The position numbers were made by a program, and so were the translations under genes. The notes beneath the pieces were generated by a model that was not told the DNA's origin, searched no databases, and saw only the letters and a program-made list of their open reading frames with translations. A stretch of DNA of 64,000 bases from Chryseobacterium arachidis (GTDB lineage Bacteria; Bacteroidota; Bacteroidia; Flavobacteriales; Weeksellaceae), in assembly GCF_900129245.1 (NCBI RefSeq), contig NZ_FQUT01000003.1, positions 124,001 through 188,000 on the forward strand, written 5' to 3'. Positions 44,614 through 53,715 of the stretch are shown here, in pieces; position 1 is the first letter of the stretch, and every line of letters starts with the position of its first letter.

Positions 44614-45072
44614 ATGAATATAGAACAATTAGTAAAATTAATAAAACAGAAACATCATCTTAGCGGAATTGAGATAAATCCTCCGGCAACACTTTCAGAT
44701 ATCATAGAATTTGAAAATCAAATTGGTTTTTCACTACCTCCAGACTTTAGAGAGTTTTATTTAACTTGTAATGGTTTTTGTTGTAATGAAGATATATTCA
44801 ATATGATACCGTTTCAAGAGATTATAGAGAGTCAACAAAACTTCGGCAATAGTTGGTTTTATTTCTCCGAATATATGATTTATTCTGACATGTGGGGACT
44901 TAGATATACTGCAACGGGACAATTTGAAATATTTAATGATAGTTATCCAGATAAAATCCTCAGTTCTTCTTTGAACGAATTTCTTCAGAGATTTTTAACA
45001 GGAAATGTATTTGATACAGGTGGCTTATATGAATGGCACAACGAACTGAGAATAAATAATTCCAACGAGTAA
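44614..45072 (+). CDS. SMI1/KNR4 (SUKH) family protein, probable immunity protein
   Basis: A 152-residue soluble protein with the SUKH hallmark region: PPATLSDIIEFENQIGFSLPPDFREFYLTCNGF in the first half, followed by the strand-rich domain and W-G/NEFLQRF end. SUKH proteins often neutralise contact-dependent or T6SS/T9SS-delivered toxins. The ATG at 44614 is preferred over an in-frame TTG. It is intact while the three genes before it are damaged, and no toxin gene is present in the window, so it looks like an orphan immunity gene. Confidence 0.85.
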   Translation: MNIEQLVKLIKQKHHLSGIEINPPATLSDIIEFENQIGFSLPPDFREFYLTCNGFCCNEDIFNMIPFQEIIESQQNFGNSWFYFSEYMIYSDMWGLRYTATGQFEIFNDSYPDKILSSSLNEFLQRFLTGNVFDTGGLYEWHNELRINNSNE

Positions 45073-45129
45073 AGATTTCATCAGTCAAATTGAAACAAAT
45101 TTTCTAAAATTTTGCTTTACTAAAAATAA

Positions 45130-45159
45130 AAACCCGCCAGAAAAATTCCTGACGGGTTT
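45130..45159 (-). terminator. Terminator after the TonB-dependent receptor gene
   Basis: Arms 45130-45140 and 45149-45159 (AAACCCGCCAG with CTGACGGGTTT, one mismatch), followed on the minus strand by a T-rich run. Confidence 0.85.
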
Positions 45160-45183
45160 ATCAATTTTATGAAGAAACTAATT

Positions 45184-47628
45184 TTAGAAGTCTAAAGTAA
45201 TAGAAGCTCTTACAGCCGCCCCCATAATTGGTCTTGCCATTCTGATGTCGCCTGCTCCGGTTAGCGGAGATCTTGGATCACCTTCTGTAATTCCGATGGT
45301 ATTGAAGATGTTAGTTCCATCAACCGCAAAACGGATTTTTCCTAACTGATACGATGTTCCCGCACCAAATTCTGAGAATGAAGGCAAAGTATTTTTATCC
45401 GTATTTGCTTCATCCTGAAAACGTTTTCCGTAATAATTCATGCTTACATACGCTCTCCATTCTTTTGTAATATTTACAGCAGGAGAAATATTGAAGTAGA
45501 ATTTCGGCATTCTTCTTACCGTATTTCCATCATAATCAAATGTAGTTCCGTCTCCATTTCTTCCCGTAAAATCCTTGTATTTAGGACTCTGAACTGTTCC
45601 ATTGAAAGTTACTTCCAATAAATTATTGAATAATCTTGCATAACCTTCCAATTCTACCCCGATATTTGTTGTGTTGGCAAATTTATTTTCCGAAGTTCCG
45701 TCAGAGAAAACATCCGTAAACGAAAGGTTTTTCAATGTCGAATAGAACGGAATTACCGCTACATCAAATGTTCTCGAATAATATTTATATCCAACTTCAA
45801 TCTGGTTTGTCGTTACAGGCTTTATCGCCGACAAATCATTCATATTGTTATAATATGCTTCTTCGTTTGGAGATCTGAAACCATTAGAAAAACGTGCATA
45901 CACCGCATTTTCTCTATTAATTTTATAATTCAAAGCGGTAGTGAAGGAAACTCTGTTGACATCGTAATTCCAATACGTGTATTTATTTCCCAAAACCGAC
46001 ATATTATCATCAGCAGTTGTTGTAGTAAAACTGTGAGTTCCGTCTGTCGTCAAACCAGAATTATTTAAATTTCCTGTTGTTGTACTTACTCCATAACCTT
46101 TATAGAAATCACGGCTGTAACGAATTCCTCCATTAAAGCTTAAAGCATCCGTAATATTATAATCTAAATTTAAGTAAAGATCATTCAAACTTCCCTGAAC
46201 CTGAGAATCTCTCAACAGGAAAGACATATCGGTAACCCCGTTGTATGTTTTAGAATAACCTGTGCTTGTTGGTGTTAATGAAGTATCAACCAAATTCAAA
46301 AGTTCCGGTCTGTCTGAAGCTGTGGTTAAAATATTGCTCCAATTCCAGTATTGATGAGACTTCCAGTTGGATTTATAGAAACCTGCCGTTACATTCCCCT
46401 TATCAAACTTATAATTGAATTGAAGGTCGTTCACAAAATTATTCATCTGTTTGTCGATCGCCCAAAAGCCTAATTTCTGCACATATTGAGGATTGACAAT
46501 TGCTCCATTGCTTACTAATGAATACTGATAATTATTTCCCGTAATTCCAGCTCCATTAGCAAAATCAGCGGCTAATTGAGGACCACCTGCCGGGAAAATT
46601 CCCGTATAATTCATATTGATATTCGTATATCTTGTTTTGTTGATCACTGAAAAATTATTTCCAAGATCATACTTAAATTCAGCACCTAAAACATCAACTT
46701 TCGGATGGATTCCGTCTTCTAAATTTCTGCTGAAAAACCCTCCACCAGCCTGTGGAATATTTAACTGGCTGATATTTCTGTAGCTATAGGTACCATAATT
46801 GGCATCAAAACCAGGGAAATCTTTCAGATCATTACCATTCTGAAGCAAAGGAATCGGAAGAAAGAATGTATTTCTGTCATCCAGCTTTTTATAATACACT
46901 TTAGCATATCCTTTATCGAAAACATACTTCAGATTCATTCTGATCTGCCCACCCTGATTAGCTTTAAAACCGGTTTTTCTGATACCGTCATCCGTTCTGT
47001 AAAAACCTCCCACGTTGAAAAATAATTTATCCTGAACCAATGCACCGCCAACATTTACATCAGTACGCATCAATCCGTAAGTACTTGTTTCCAATTTCGC
47101 TGTTCCTTTGAAATCGTTTCCGCCTTCTTTGGTAATAAAGTTGATCAAACCTCCGGGAGAATTGGTTGCAAAAATAGAACCTGAACCTCCTCTCAAAGCC
47201 TCCAATCTGCTTACCGAATTATCCACACGGAAGAAATTATCAGCATTCGCAAACTGCAAAGCTCCGTCTTCAAAAACCGGAAGTCCGTCTTCCTGAACCT
47301 GCACAAATTCATAAGCACCCGCAGAAGGAATACCTCTCGCGAAAAGGTTATTTCCTACCTCACCACCGGAAGTTTCTACCGCAAAACCCGGAACCCTCTG
47401 TAGCAAAGCGGCCGCACTGATTGGGTTCTGTTTCTGAATTTCTTTTGCACTAAACGTAGAAATCGCCGTACTGGATTCAATTTTCGGTTTCGGTCTGGAG
47501 TTACCGGTGATAACTACCTGATCAATAGATGCAGTTATTGTAGAATCCTGCGGAGTTTCCTGCGCATACGTATTGTTAAAATAAAGTGTTGCAATTCCGG
47601 CAAGTAAAAAGATTGATTTTTTTTTCAT
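45184..47628 (-). CDS. TonB-dependent outer membrane receptor
   Basis: An 814-residue outer-membrane transporter: signal peptide (to about residue 22, NNTYAQ), short N-terminal TonB-box region with DQVVITGNSRP, plug domain (about 50-165, with ISAAALLQRVPGF, RLEALRGGSGSIFATNSPGGLINF) and a 22-strand-type barrel ending in aromatic SITLDF. No carboxypeptidase-like N-domain and no SusD partner, so it is a FecA/CirA-like receptor rather than a SusC. It lies 183 nt downstream of the trehalase gene on the same strand, which suggests it imports the same sugar, but siderophore uptake cannot be excluded. Confidence 0.9.
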   Translation of the reverse strand: MKKKSIFLLAGIATLYFNNTYAQETPQDSTITASIDQVVITGNSRPKPKIESSTAISTFSAKEIQKQNPISAAALLQRVPGFAVETSGGEVGNNLFARGIPSAGAYEFVQVQEDGLPVFEDGALQFANADNFFRVDNSVSRLEALRGGSGSIFATNSPGGLINFITKEGGNDFKGTAKLETSTYGLMRTDVNVGGALVQDKLFFNVGGFYRTDDGIRKTGFKANQGGQIRMNLKYVFDKGYAKVYYKKLDDRNTFFLPIPLLQNGNDLKDFPGFDANYGTYSYRNISQLNIPQAGGGFFSRNLEDGIHPKVDVLGAEFKYDLGNNFSVINKTRYTNINMNYTGIFPAGGPQLAADFANGAGITGNNYQYSLVSNGAIVNPQYVQKLGFWAIDKQMNNFVNDLQFNYKFDKGNVTAGFYKSNWKSHQYWNWSNILTTASDRPELLNLVDTSLTPTSTGYSKTYNGVTDMSFLLRDSQVQGSLNDLYLNLDYNITDALSFNGGIRYSRDFYKGYGVSTTTGNLNNSGLTTDGTHSFTTTTADDNMSVLGNKYTYWNYDVNRVSFTTALNYKINRENAVYARFSNGFRSPNEEAYYNNMNDLSAIKPVTTNQIEVGYKYYSRTFDVAVIPFYSTLKNLSFTDVFSDGTSENKFANTTNIGVELEGYARLFNNLLEVTFNGTVQSPKYKDFTGRNGDGTTFDYDGNTVRRMPKFYFNISPAVNITKEWRAYVSMNYYGKRFQDEANTDKNTLPSFSEFGAGTSYQLGKIRFAVDGTNIFNTIGITEGDPRSPLTGAGDIRMARPIMGAAVRASITLDF

Positions 47629-47811
47629 AGCCTTTAATTTATAGTTAGTTTTAATTTTGATTTAATTTATTTTAAACATTAAGAAGGTGTAAGATTTTAA
47701 GTTGAATTAAGTAAAAACATCAAAAATGTTTATAAGCATATTGCTAAAAATTTGACAAAGTCAAATCTCTTAATTCTCCTTTTTGAGCTTTAACATCTTA
47801 ATTCCTTAATG

Positions 47812-49290
47812 TTAATGTTGTTTTAGTTTAAGATAAACACCATTCGTCCATCCGAAACCGTCCTGATTTGGGTATTCTCCGCCTCCCGCAACGGTTTCAA
47901 TGTCTAAAGCATTGTATTTTTCCATCAGTTTGCCTGTGTTTTTATAAACTCTTTCTACATTGGCGCACCAGTTATTTTTAATTTTTTCTGCAAGATCATC
48001 AAAGCCATAATTTTTCATAGCTTTAAAACCCAACCACTGATACGGCGCCCAAGCATTCGGAAGATCCCATTGCTGACCCGATTTTTTTGTCGTCGTTACC
48101 AATCCGCCCTGATATAAAAATTTTTCATCAATATGTTGGGCAACAGATTTTGCCTGATCGTAGCTTGCAATTTCAAGAAACAAAGGATAAAGAGCAGCAA
48201 TATGTTCAGACGGGGTTGTTGTGTTTTTTTTCGTGTGATAGTCTTTAAAAGTTCCGGAATTTTTATCCCAGAAATATTTGTCGATCATTTGTCTTCGATC
48301 TGCCGCTCTTTCAGAATAAAATTTTTCTTTTTCAGACAGATGATAAAGCGATGAAGATTTTGCCAATGTTTTTTCCAAATGCCATAAAAGACAATTCAGA
48401 TCTACTTCAGCTAAATTCAACGTTTCAATCGTCTGTATATGTTCTCCGTCTGCAAACCATCTGCTGGAAAAATCCCAACCCGATTCGCAGGCACTTCTGA
48501 TGTTTCTGTAAAATTCTTCCCCGGCATTTTCACTGTCTTCAATATCAATCAAATAACTTTCAGGGCGAGGTTCGTTTTCAGCATCGTAATATCTATTCAA
48601 AATATCTCCATGAATCGTTTTTACCACTCTTTTCACAGCCGAGCCGTTTTCCAGTTTTTCAGCTCCGTTCATCCAGAAAGCATGCTCTTTTTCTAAAGTA
48701 TCGTGATATTTGATATAAAGAGTTTCGTCTTTCGTTGTTTCAAAAAGCAGATCCAGCATCAGTGAAAAATAAGGTGGCTGAGAACGGCTTAAAAAATGAG
48801 TTCTGCTTGCATTTGGCACAAATCCTACGTTCTGAATCAAATAAGAACAATTTTCAATAATATTTTCCATCATTTCTATTCTTCCCGAAACCTGTAAACC
48901 AAGCATGATATAATAGCTGTCCCAATAGAAAAATTCATTAAAACGACCTCCGGGAACAACGTAAGGTTTTGGAAGTTTCAGCAATGTTCCTTTTTCTTCG
49001 TAAGCAGTTCTTGTCAGTTCATCCCATAATTTTTCGATGTGTTCTTCAATTGGCAGATGATCTTCTCTCTGAATAGAAATTTTAGCTCCTAAAAAATCGA
49101 AATTCGACATCACAAATTCCTTCAAATTAAAATTTTCAGATTGCTTTTCCGCTTCATACTTTGCATTAATTTCTTCAATCGGAAACAACGGAACCGCATC
49201 GGTCATCATCTTCTGATCTTCAAAGACCTTTGATCTTTGCACATCATCAAAAAGAGCCTGAATTTCATTTATATATAGCTGCTTGTTCAT
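47812..49290 (-). CDS. Trehalase-family glycosidase (GH37)
   Basis: A 492-residue inverting glycosidase splitting trehalose into two glucoses. Both family signatures are present: PGGRFNEFFYWDSYY (113-127) and QQWDLPNAWAPYQW. Catalytic residues are predicted as Asp273 (ESGWDFSSRWF, acid) and Glu472 (GGGEYPNQDGFGWTNG, base). There is no signal peptide, so it should act in the cytoplasm on imported trehalose. It begins 2 nt after the MFS stop codon, so the two form an operon. Confidence 0.92.
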   Translation of the reverse strand: MNKQLYINEIQALFDDVQRSKVFEDQKMMTDAVPLFPIEEINAKYEAEKQSENFNLKEFVMSNFDFLGAKISIQREDHLPIEEHIEKLWDELTRTAYEEKGTLLKLPKPYVVPGGRFNEFFYWDSYYIMLGLQVSGRIEMMENIIENCSYLIQNVGFVPNASRTHFLSRSQPPYFSLMLDLLFETTKDETLYIKYHDTLEKEHAFWMNGAEKLENGSAVKRVVKTIHGDILNRYYDAENEPRPESYLIDIEDSENAGEEFYRNIRSACESGWDFSSRWFADGEHIQTIETLNLAEVDLNCLLWHLEKTLAKSSSLYHLSEKEKFYSERAADRRQMIDKYFWDKNSGTFKDYHTKKNTTTPSEHIAALYPLFLEIASYDQAKSVAQHIDEKFLYQGGLVTTTKKSGQQWDLPNAWAPYQWLGFKAMKNYGFDDLAEKIKNNWCANVERVYKNTGKLMEKYNALDIETVAGGGEYPNQDGFGWTNGVYLKLKQH

Positions 49291-49292
49291 TT

Positions 49293-50522
49293 TTATTTTT
49301 TAGGATTTATTTTTAATTTACTCATGAAAATTGCCGAAATAATCAACAGAGAAAGTGGAATCAATGAAAGGTAAAACGCCTGCTGTCCACTGAATTCCTG
49401 AAACACAAAACCTGTAATAATCGAACCGATCGTTCCTCCGATTGCAGAAAAAACCACGATTAAACCGGACATTGCACTGTGTAAATATTTCGGAATTGAT
49501 GCTAAGATTACCGAATTGATACTCGGATAAATCGGAGCCAGCAAACCGCCCATCAAAGGAAATAAATAAACAACCAATGGAGCGTTTAGCCAAGTTGTGT
49601 TTGTGTCAATGTTAATGTTATGAGTTAAAGGTAAAACCAGTAAAATACTTATTGCAAAACCTACCACACAAAACGAAACCACGTAAATCCAGCTGAATTT
49701 TTTAGAGAAAAAGCCTGAAAGAAATCTTCCTAAAGCAAAAGCTCCCGCCAAAACCGCTCCCGCCTGAATGCTCATCGAAGTAGGAACTTTCAAAATTTCT
49801 TTGTAAAAAGTCGGTGTCCAGGTCTGAAAGCTCTGTTCCACCAAAACAAAAAGGAAAGCGCACAGTAAAAAGAATAACACTTTTTTATAACTGAATAAGC
49901 TTACGCTGTTTTTAAGATCTCCCAGCAAATCTGTTTTCTCGCTTTTTGCTTCGTGTTCGTCTAATTTTGTGAAGAATAAAAACAAAAAAGACAGTGTTGA
50001 AATTCCACCCAAAACCCAGTACACATTCAGCCAATGGGTTGATCTCGGATTTTGGTCGTCTATGAATAAGCTGAATAAAACATTTCCCATTAATACGCCA
50101 ATCATAAAAAAACCTTCCAGATAACCCATAAAACTCGAATGTTCTTTATCTGTCTCCGTTACCAGTCCGATAGAAGTGAAAACGGAAATTTTAATTAAAG
50201 CAAAAGAAATCCCAACAATCGTAAACAGTAGCTTGAAAAACCAGAAGTCGTTGGCAAATGGCATCACAAAACACATACCGCTTACCAAAAGCAATGCGAT
50301 CAACATCGAATTTTTAATACCGATCTTCGGTAAAAATGAAGCCAGAATGAATGAACAGATTGCAATTGGCAGGTCTTTGAAACCTTCCAGCACGCTCGCT
50401 GAAGATTTTGAGATCCCAAAGTTCTGCTGCATCTGTAAAATGACTGTTCCTACAGAATTCAGAAGAATCGCAAAAACGAAATAATTTAAAAATAAAACTG
50501 CCTTAATGTTGAAATTTTTCAT
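49293..50522 (-). CDS. MFS sugar transporter
   Basis: A 409-residue inner-membrane protein with about 12 hydrophobic helices. It looks like the FucP/NarK-like MFS group of Bacteroidota sugar importers (LNSVGTVILQMQQNFGISKS, LEGFFMIGVLMGN, FPLMGGLLAPIYPSINSVIL). It is the first gene of the operon with trehalase, which suggests trehalose (or a related disaccharide) as substrate. It is divergent from an AraC regulator across a 123-nt spacer. Confidence 0.85.
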   Translation of the reverse strand: MKNFNIKAVLFLNYFVFAILLNSVGTVILQMQQNFGISKSSASVLEGFKDLPIAICSFILASFLPKIGIKNSMLIALLLVSGMCFVMPFANDFWFFKLLFTIVGISFALIKISVFTSIGLVTETDKEHSSFMGYLEGFFMIGVLMGNVLFSLFIDDQNPRSTHWLNVYWVLGGISTLSFLFLFFTKLDEHEAKSEKTDLLGDLKNSVSLFSYKKVLFFLLCAFLFVLVEQSFQTWTPTFYKEILKVPTSMSIQAGAVLAGAFALGRFLSGFFSKKFSWIYVVSFCVVGFAISILLVLPLTHNINIDTNTTWLNAPLVVYLFPLMGGLLAPIYPSINSVILASIPKYLHSAMSGLIVVFSAIGGTIGSIITGFVFQEFSGQQAFYLSLIPLSLLIISAIFMSKLKINPKK

Positions 50523-50645
50523 TCATATAATTTCTTGTTGGCTAAGATATATGCATTTGGCTTAACGTTAATTTAACATGATAAACAAATATTTGAACTA
50601 TATTAATATAATTATTATTTTAGGAAACAAATAATGATTAACTAA

Positions 50646-51551
50646 ATGAAAGTCACTTTTGAAAGGGTAATTCCCGATGAAAAGAGCTCTTTTCGCACCA
50701 TCCATAACAACTCTCCCATTTCTGAATTTAAGTGGGAATATCATTATCATCCCGAAATTGAGCTTGTGTGCGTGATTTCCGGGAGCGGAACGCGACACGT
50801 CGGCTATCATAAAAGCAATTATACGAACGGTGATCTGGTATTAATCGGCTCCAACATTCCGCATTCAGGATTTGGATTGAATTCTATTGATCCGCATGAG
50901 GAAATTGTTCTTCAATTCAAAGAAGAAATTCTGCAGTTTCCGCAACAGGAAGTGGAAGCCAGATCGATAAAAGATTTATTGGAACTATCGAAATACGGCA
51001 TTAAATTTCACAGAAAAATTAATAGGGCAATGATTCCTAAACTCAGACTGATGCTGGAATCTGAAGGATACAAAAGATATTTACTGCTGTTGGAAATTCT
51101 TTTTGAGCTTTCAAAATCGAAAGATTACGAGCTTTTGAATAATGAAATTATGCCCTATACTATCATTTCCAAAAATAAAACCAGGTTGGAAAATATTTTC
51201 ACCTACGTTGAACACAATTATGATAAAGAAATTCATATTGAAGATGTCGCAAAACTGGCAAATCTTACATTGCCTGCTTTCTGTAATTTTTTTAAAAAAG
51301 CGACGCAGATTACCTTTACAGAATTTGTAAACCGATACCGAATTAATAAGGCTTGTCTGTTGATGGCGCAGGACAAAAGCATCTCGGAATGCAGTTATAG
51401 CTGTGGTTTTAATAACGTGACATATTTTAATAGAATGTTTAAAAAGTATACGGAGAAAACTCCTTCGGAGTTTATGAAGAATTTTGCACACAATAAAGTA
51501 AATGTGGATTTGAAGGTGGAAAATGAGGTGAAGATTAAAGCTAGTTTTTAA
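50646..51551 (+). CDS. AraC-family transcriptional regulator
   Basis: A 301-residue regulator: N-terminal cupin-type sensing domain (HYHPEIELVCVISGSGTRHVG, GDLVLIGSNIPHS) and C-terminal double HTH (about 195-285; IHIEDVAKLANLTLPAFCNFFKKA and ISECSYSCGFNNVTYFNRMFKKYTEKTPSEF). It is divergently placed next to the MFS-trehalase operon and is the obvious candidate to control it, probably in response to a sugar bound by the cupin. Confidence 0.9.
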   Translation: MKVTFERVIPDEKSSFRTIHNNSPISEFKWEYHYHPEIELVCVISGSGTRHVGYHKSNYTNGDLVLIGSNIPHSGFGLNSIDPHEEIVLQFKEEILQFPQQEVEARSIKDLLELSKYGIKFHRKINRAMIPKLRLMLESEGYKRYLLLLEILFELSKSKDYELLNNEIMPYTIISKNKTRLENIFTYVEHNYDKEIHIEDVAKLANLTLPAFCNFFKKATQITFTEFVNRYRINKACLLMAQDKSISECSYSCGFNNVTYFNRMFKKYTEKTPSEFMKNFAHNKVNVDLKVENEVKIKASF

Positions 51552-51609
51552 GGTGTTTTTGAAATGTTTCGATACTAAATATAGTGGTTCTTTTAATACA
51601 TTTTATTTT

Positions 51610-51850
51610 AAACCTCTCGCAGATTTAGCAGATAGCGCAATTTTTTTTAACGCAAAGATTTATTTTTTACACATATATTTTAAGGAGCAAAGATTGAATC
51701 AACAAGTTGATTTGATGAAGTTAGACGTTCGCTTCTCGAAGCAAATTTATTTGCCTTTGCTTTACTTAAAATCAAACATAAAAATTGTATAAATCTTTGC
51801 GTTTAAAACTTTCCGCAGATCACACAGATTTCGCAGATGATTGCGTATAA
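51610..51850. repeat. Large nested palindromic repeat (CGCAGATTT type)
   Basis: The 424-nt gap between araC and the thioredoxin-like gene is filled by a nested imperfect palindrome. The outer arms are 51616-51664 (CTCGCAGATTTAGCAGATAG, AACGCAAAGATTTAT) and 51790-51845 (ATAAATCTTTGCGTTT, TTCCGCAGAT, TTTCGCAGATGATTGCG). The inner arms contain TTTTAAGGAGCAAAG and CTTTGCTTTACTTAAAA. The open frames it contains look non-coding. Confidence 0.75.
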
Positions 51851-51885
51851 AAATCTGCGCCATCTTCCAAATCTGTGCGATAAAA

Positions 51886-51914
51886 CAAAAAAAGCCGTCC
51901 CAAAGAACAGCTTT
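51886..51914 (-). terminator. Terminator of the thioredoxin-like gene
   Basis: On the minus strand AAAGCTGTTC pairs with GGACGGCTTT (two G-U pairs) across a TTTG loop, followed by a T run. It lies about 60 nt past the stop. Confidence 0.7.
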
Positions 51915-51975
51915 ATATATTATATAGTTAAGTTGTAGAACCATCTACCGATAACCGGCAACCATCAATCAAAAT

Positions 51976-52530
51976 TTACTTCCATTTGATATTGCAACCC
52001 ATGCTTGGTCTCTGAATTTCTTCCTGTGGCTCACCCAACAAAAGATTTTCAAAAGCAATAATTAAATCTTCACCCGTGACATCCTTATTATTTCCCGGTC
52101 TTGAATCATCCATTTGGCCTCTGTAGATAAGGTCTAATTTCTCATCAAAGAAGAAGAAATCCGGTGTACAAGCTGCATCGTATGCTTTTGCGATGGCTTG
52201 GCTTTCATCATATAAATAAGGAAAATCGAATTTTCTTTCGATCTGGAATTCGATCATTTTTTCCGGAGAATCTGCAGGATATTTTTCTACGTCATTTGAA
52301 TTTATAGCAATAAATTCAATCCCTCTTTCATTATAATCTTCATATAATTCGTTTAACTTATCAATGACATGAAGAACAAACGGACAATGGTTGCACATAA
52401 ATATAACCAACGTCCCTTTTTCTCCTTTCAAATCATCCAACGATTGGATTTCGTTACTTTTTGAAGGGTTCGGAAGCTCAAAAAAAGGTGCCTTTGTACC
52501 CAAATCAATCATATTGGAGGGAGTATTCAT
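51976..52530 (-). CDS. Thioredoxin-fold AhpC/TSA-like protein
   Basis: A 184-residue soluble redox protein: MIDLGTKAPFFELPNPS opening, then LVIFMCNHCPFVLHVIDKL with a CxxC (CNHC) at the active-site position, and a later FDFPYLYDESQAIAKAYDAACTPDFFFFD segment with the cis-Pro. It belongs to the peroxiredoxin-like/thiol-disulfide group in which CNHCPFV replaces CGPC. There is no signal peptide, so cytoplasmic. Substrate unknown. Confidence 0.87.
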   Translation of the reverse strand: MNTPSNMIDLGTKAPFFELPNPSKSNEIQSLDDLKGEKGTLVIFMCNHCPFVLHVIDKLNELYEDYNERGIEFIAINSNDVEKYPADSPEKMIEFQIERKFDFPYLYDESQAIAKAYDAACTPDFFFFDEKLDLIYRGQMDDSRPGNNKDVTGEDLIIAFENLLLGEPQEEIQRPSMGCNIKWK

Positions 52531-52549
52531 AACTTTTTTATTTTAACCA

Positions 52550-52557
52550 CAAAGATA
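52550..52557 (-). promoter_or_regulatory. -7 element of the thioredoxin-like gene
   Basis: The minus strand reads TATCTTTG, a perfect TAnnTTTG match, 19 nt before the ATG at 52530. Confidence 0.45.
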
Positions 52558-52761
52558 AGATTTTCCTGATTATTTCTGTAAAGAAGATGGATACGGAAAG
52601 GATGAAAGTTATTCATTGAGCTTGGCTATAAACTTCATTAATTTTTACAATAATTCAAAATTCAAAATCTAAAATCTGTTGTAGCTCCCATTCTTCCAGC
52701 ATCCAGCCAAATTTCATATTCTTTAAAAATCTTCCGTTAAAAGTTAAACTCTGAAATTTGT

Positions 52762-52793
52762 TTGGAAATTATATTAAAAAGTTTGTAGTTTTG
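52762..52793 (+). promoter_or_regulatory. Promoter of the tetR gene
   Basis: TTG (52762-52764) and TAGTTTTG (52786-52793) are separated by 21 nt, a full Bacteroidota promoter match. The operator TAACACTGTTA begins 2 nt after the -7 box, over the expected transcription start. Confidence 0.65.
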
Positions 52794-52794
52794 C

Positions 52795-52805
52795 TAACAC
52801 TGTTA
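52795..52805. promoter_or_regulatory. TetR operator TAACACTGTTA at the tetR promoter
   Basis: An 11-bp perfect palindrome (TAACA-C-TGTTA) placed on the transcription start, 14 nt before the tetR ATG. Identical copies occur at 53566 and 53705 upstream of the efflux genes. Confidence 0.72.
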
Positions 52806-52819
52806 GTAATTAAAAAATC

Positions 52820-53416
52820 ATGGGTCTACATGAACGTCGACAAAGAGAAAAAGAAAATATACGCACCAGTATTCTGGACGCGGCTTTCTCTTTGGCAAAA
52901 ACCGAAGGGTGGGCTTCACTTTCCATGAGAAAAATTGCCGATGCCATTGAATACAGTGCACCGGTGGTTTACGATCACTTTGAAAACAAAGAAGCTATTT
53001 TATACGAAATCTCGTTGAATGGTTTCCATTGTTTACATATCGAATTGTTGAAAGCTCAGAGAGAACACGACAATCCGGAAGACCAGTTGAAAGCTATTGT
53101 GGATGCCTACTGGAAGTTTGCATTTAAAAACAAAGAGTATTACCAACTGATGTTCGGATTGGGAATGCAATGTAGCGGAAAAGGAATGATGAAAGAAGAA
53201 TTTTCGTCGTTTCAGGACATGCTTTATGATTGCACGTATGAAATTATTAAGAAAAAAGGATCGAATCCTGAGAATGCCTGCCATTCATCACATGCCTTAT
53301 TTTCGGCGGTGCACGGTTTGATTTCGATTATGATGATGCGTAACGACGATATTCCTTCTACAATGAACAAGACTACTTTAGACGAAACTGTTTCAGCTTT
53401 CATTAAGTCTTTGTAG
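52820..53416 (+). CDS. TetR/AcrR-family repressor
   Basis: A 198-residue regulator. N-terminal HTH domain: ENIRTSILDAAFSLAKTEGWASLSMRKIADAIEYSAPVVYDHFENKEAILYE, with the recognition helix in the SAPVVYDHF region. The C-terminal ligand domain (about 65-195, with FKNKEYYQLMFGLGMQ) is all helical. It lies directly upstream of the RND efflux genes on the same strand. Shared TAACACTGTTA sites suggest it represses both itself and the pump, with derepression by a pump substrate. Confidence 0.9.
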   Translation: MGLHERRQREKENIRTSILDAAFSLAKTEGWASLSMRKIADAIEYSAPVVYDHFENKEAILYEISLNGFHCLHIELLKAQREHDNPEDQLKAIVDAYWKFAFKNKEYYQLMFGLGMQCSGKGMMKEEFSSFQDMLYDCTYEIIKKKGSNPENACHSSHALFSAVHGLISIMMMRNDDIPSTMNKTTLDETVSAFIKSL

Positions 53417-53438
53417 AATTTTTTTTTGAATTAAAAAT

Positions 53439-53449
53439 CAACACCGTTA
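53439..53449. promoter_or_regulatory. Degenerate TetR operator copy
   Basis: CAACACCGTTA followed by GGAAT differs from TAACACTGTTA at two positions. A half-site (TTAACACTGAATTA) follows at 53457-53470. Both lie in the 372-nt spacer between tetR and the adaptor gene. Confidence 0.45.
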
Positions 53450-53565
53450 GGAATATTAACACTGAATTAATGTAAATTAATCATTTAAAACAAAATTTAA
53501 ATTAAAAACCATCTTATATAAGATTAGAAAATTAATCGTAAAAATTATTTTTTTACCGAAACAAT

Positions 53566-53576
53566 TAACACTGTTA
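53566..53576. promoter_or_regulatory. TetR operator TAACACTGTTA, efflux operon copy 1
   Basis: A perfect copy of the palindrome with the flank AGTAA, as in the tetR copy, 213 nt upstream of the adaptor gene. Confidence 0.68.
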
Positions 53577-53704
53577 GTAAAAATAACACAATTTGCACGT
53601 CATCCTAATTATACTTAAACCAACATTAAAACAAGTTTCAATTATGAAAACACCGATCTAAAATCGAGTATTAAGAATTCTGAAATTTTTTTTGACTAAA
53701 TCAT

Positions 53705-53715
53705 TAACACTGTTA
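53705..53715. promoter_or_regulatory. TetR operator TAACACTGTTA, efflux operon copy 2
   Basis: A perfect copy with the flank AGGAAAT, 74 nt upstream of the adaptor ATG. The promoter itself is not clear in this AT-rich spacer. Confidence 0.68.

Noticed and set aside
47750..47766. ATTTGAC-AAA-GTCAAAT inverted repeat downstream of the trehalase gene
   Set aside because: The stem is only 7 bp with no T run; too weak to call a terminator or operator.
51553..51792. 79-codon plus-strand frame after araC
   Set aside because: It runs through the nested CGCAGATTT palindrome; the translation is an artefact of repeat DNA.
53644..53661. Tiny ATG frame (MKTPI) in the tetR-adaptor spacer
   Set aside because: Five codons, no conservation argument; unlikely to be a real leader peptide.
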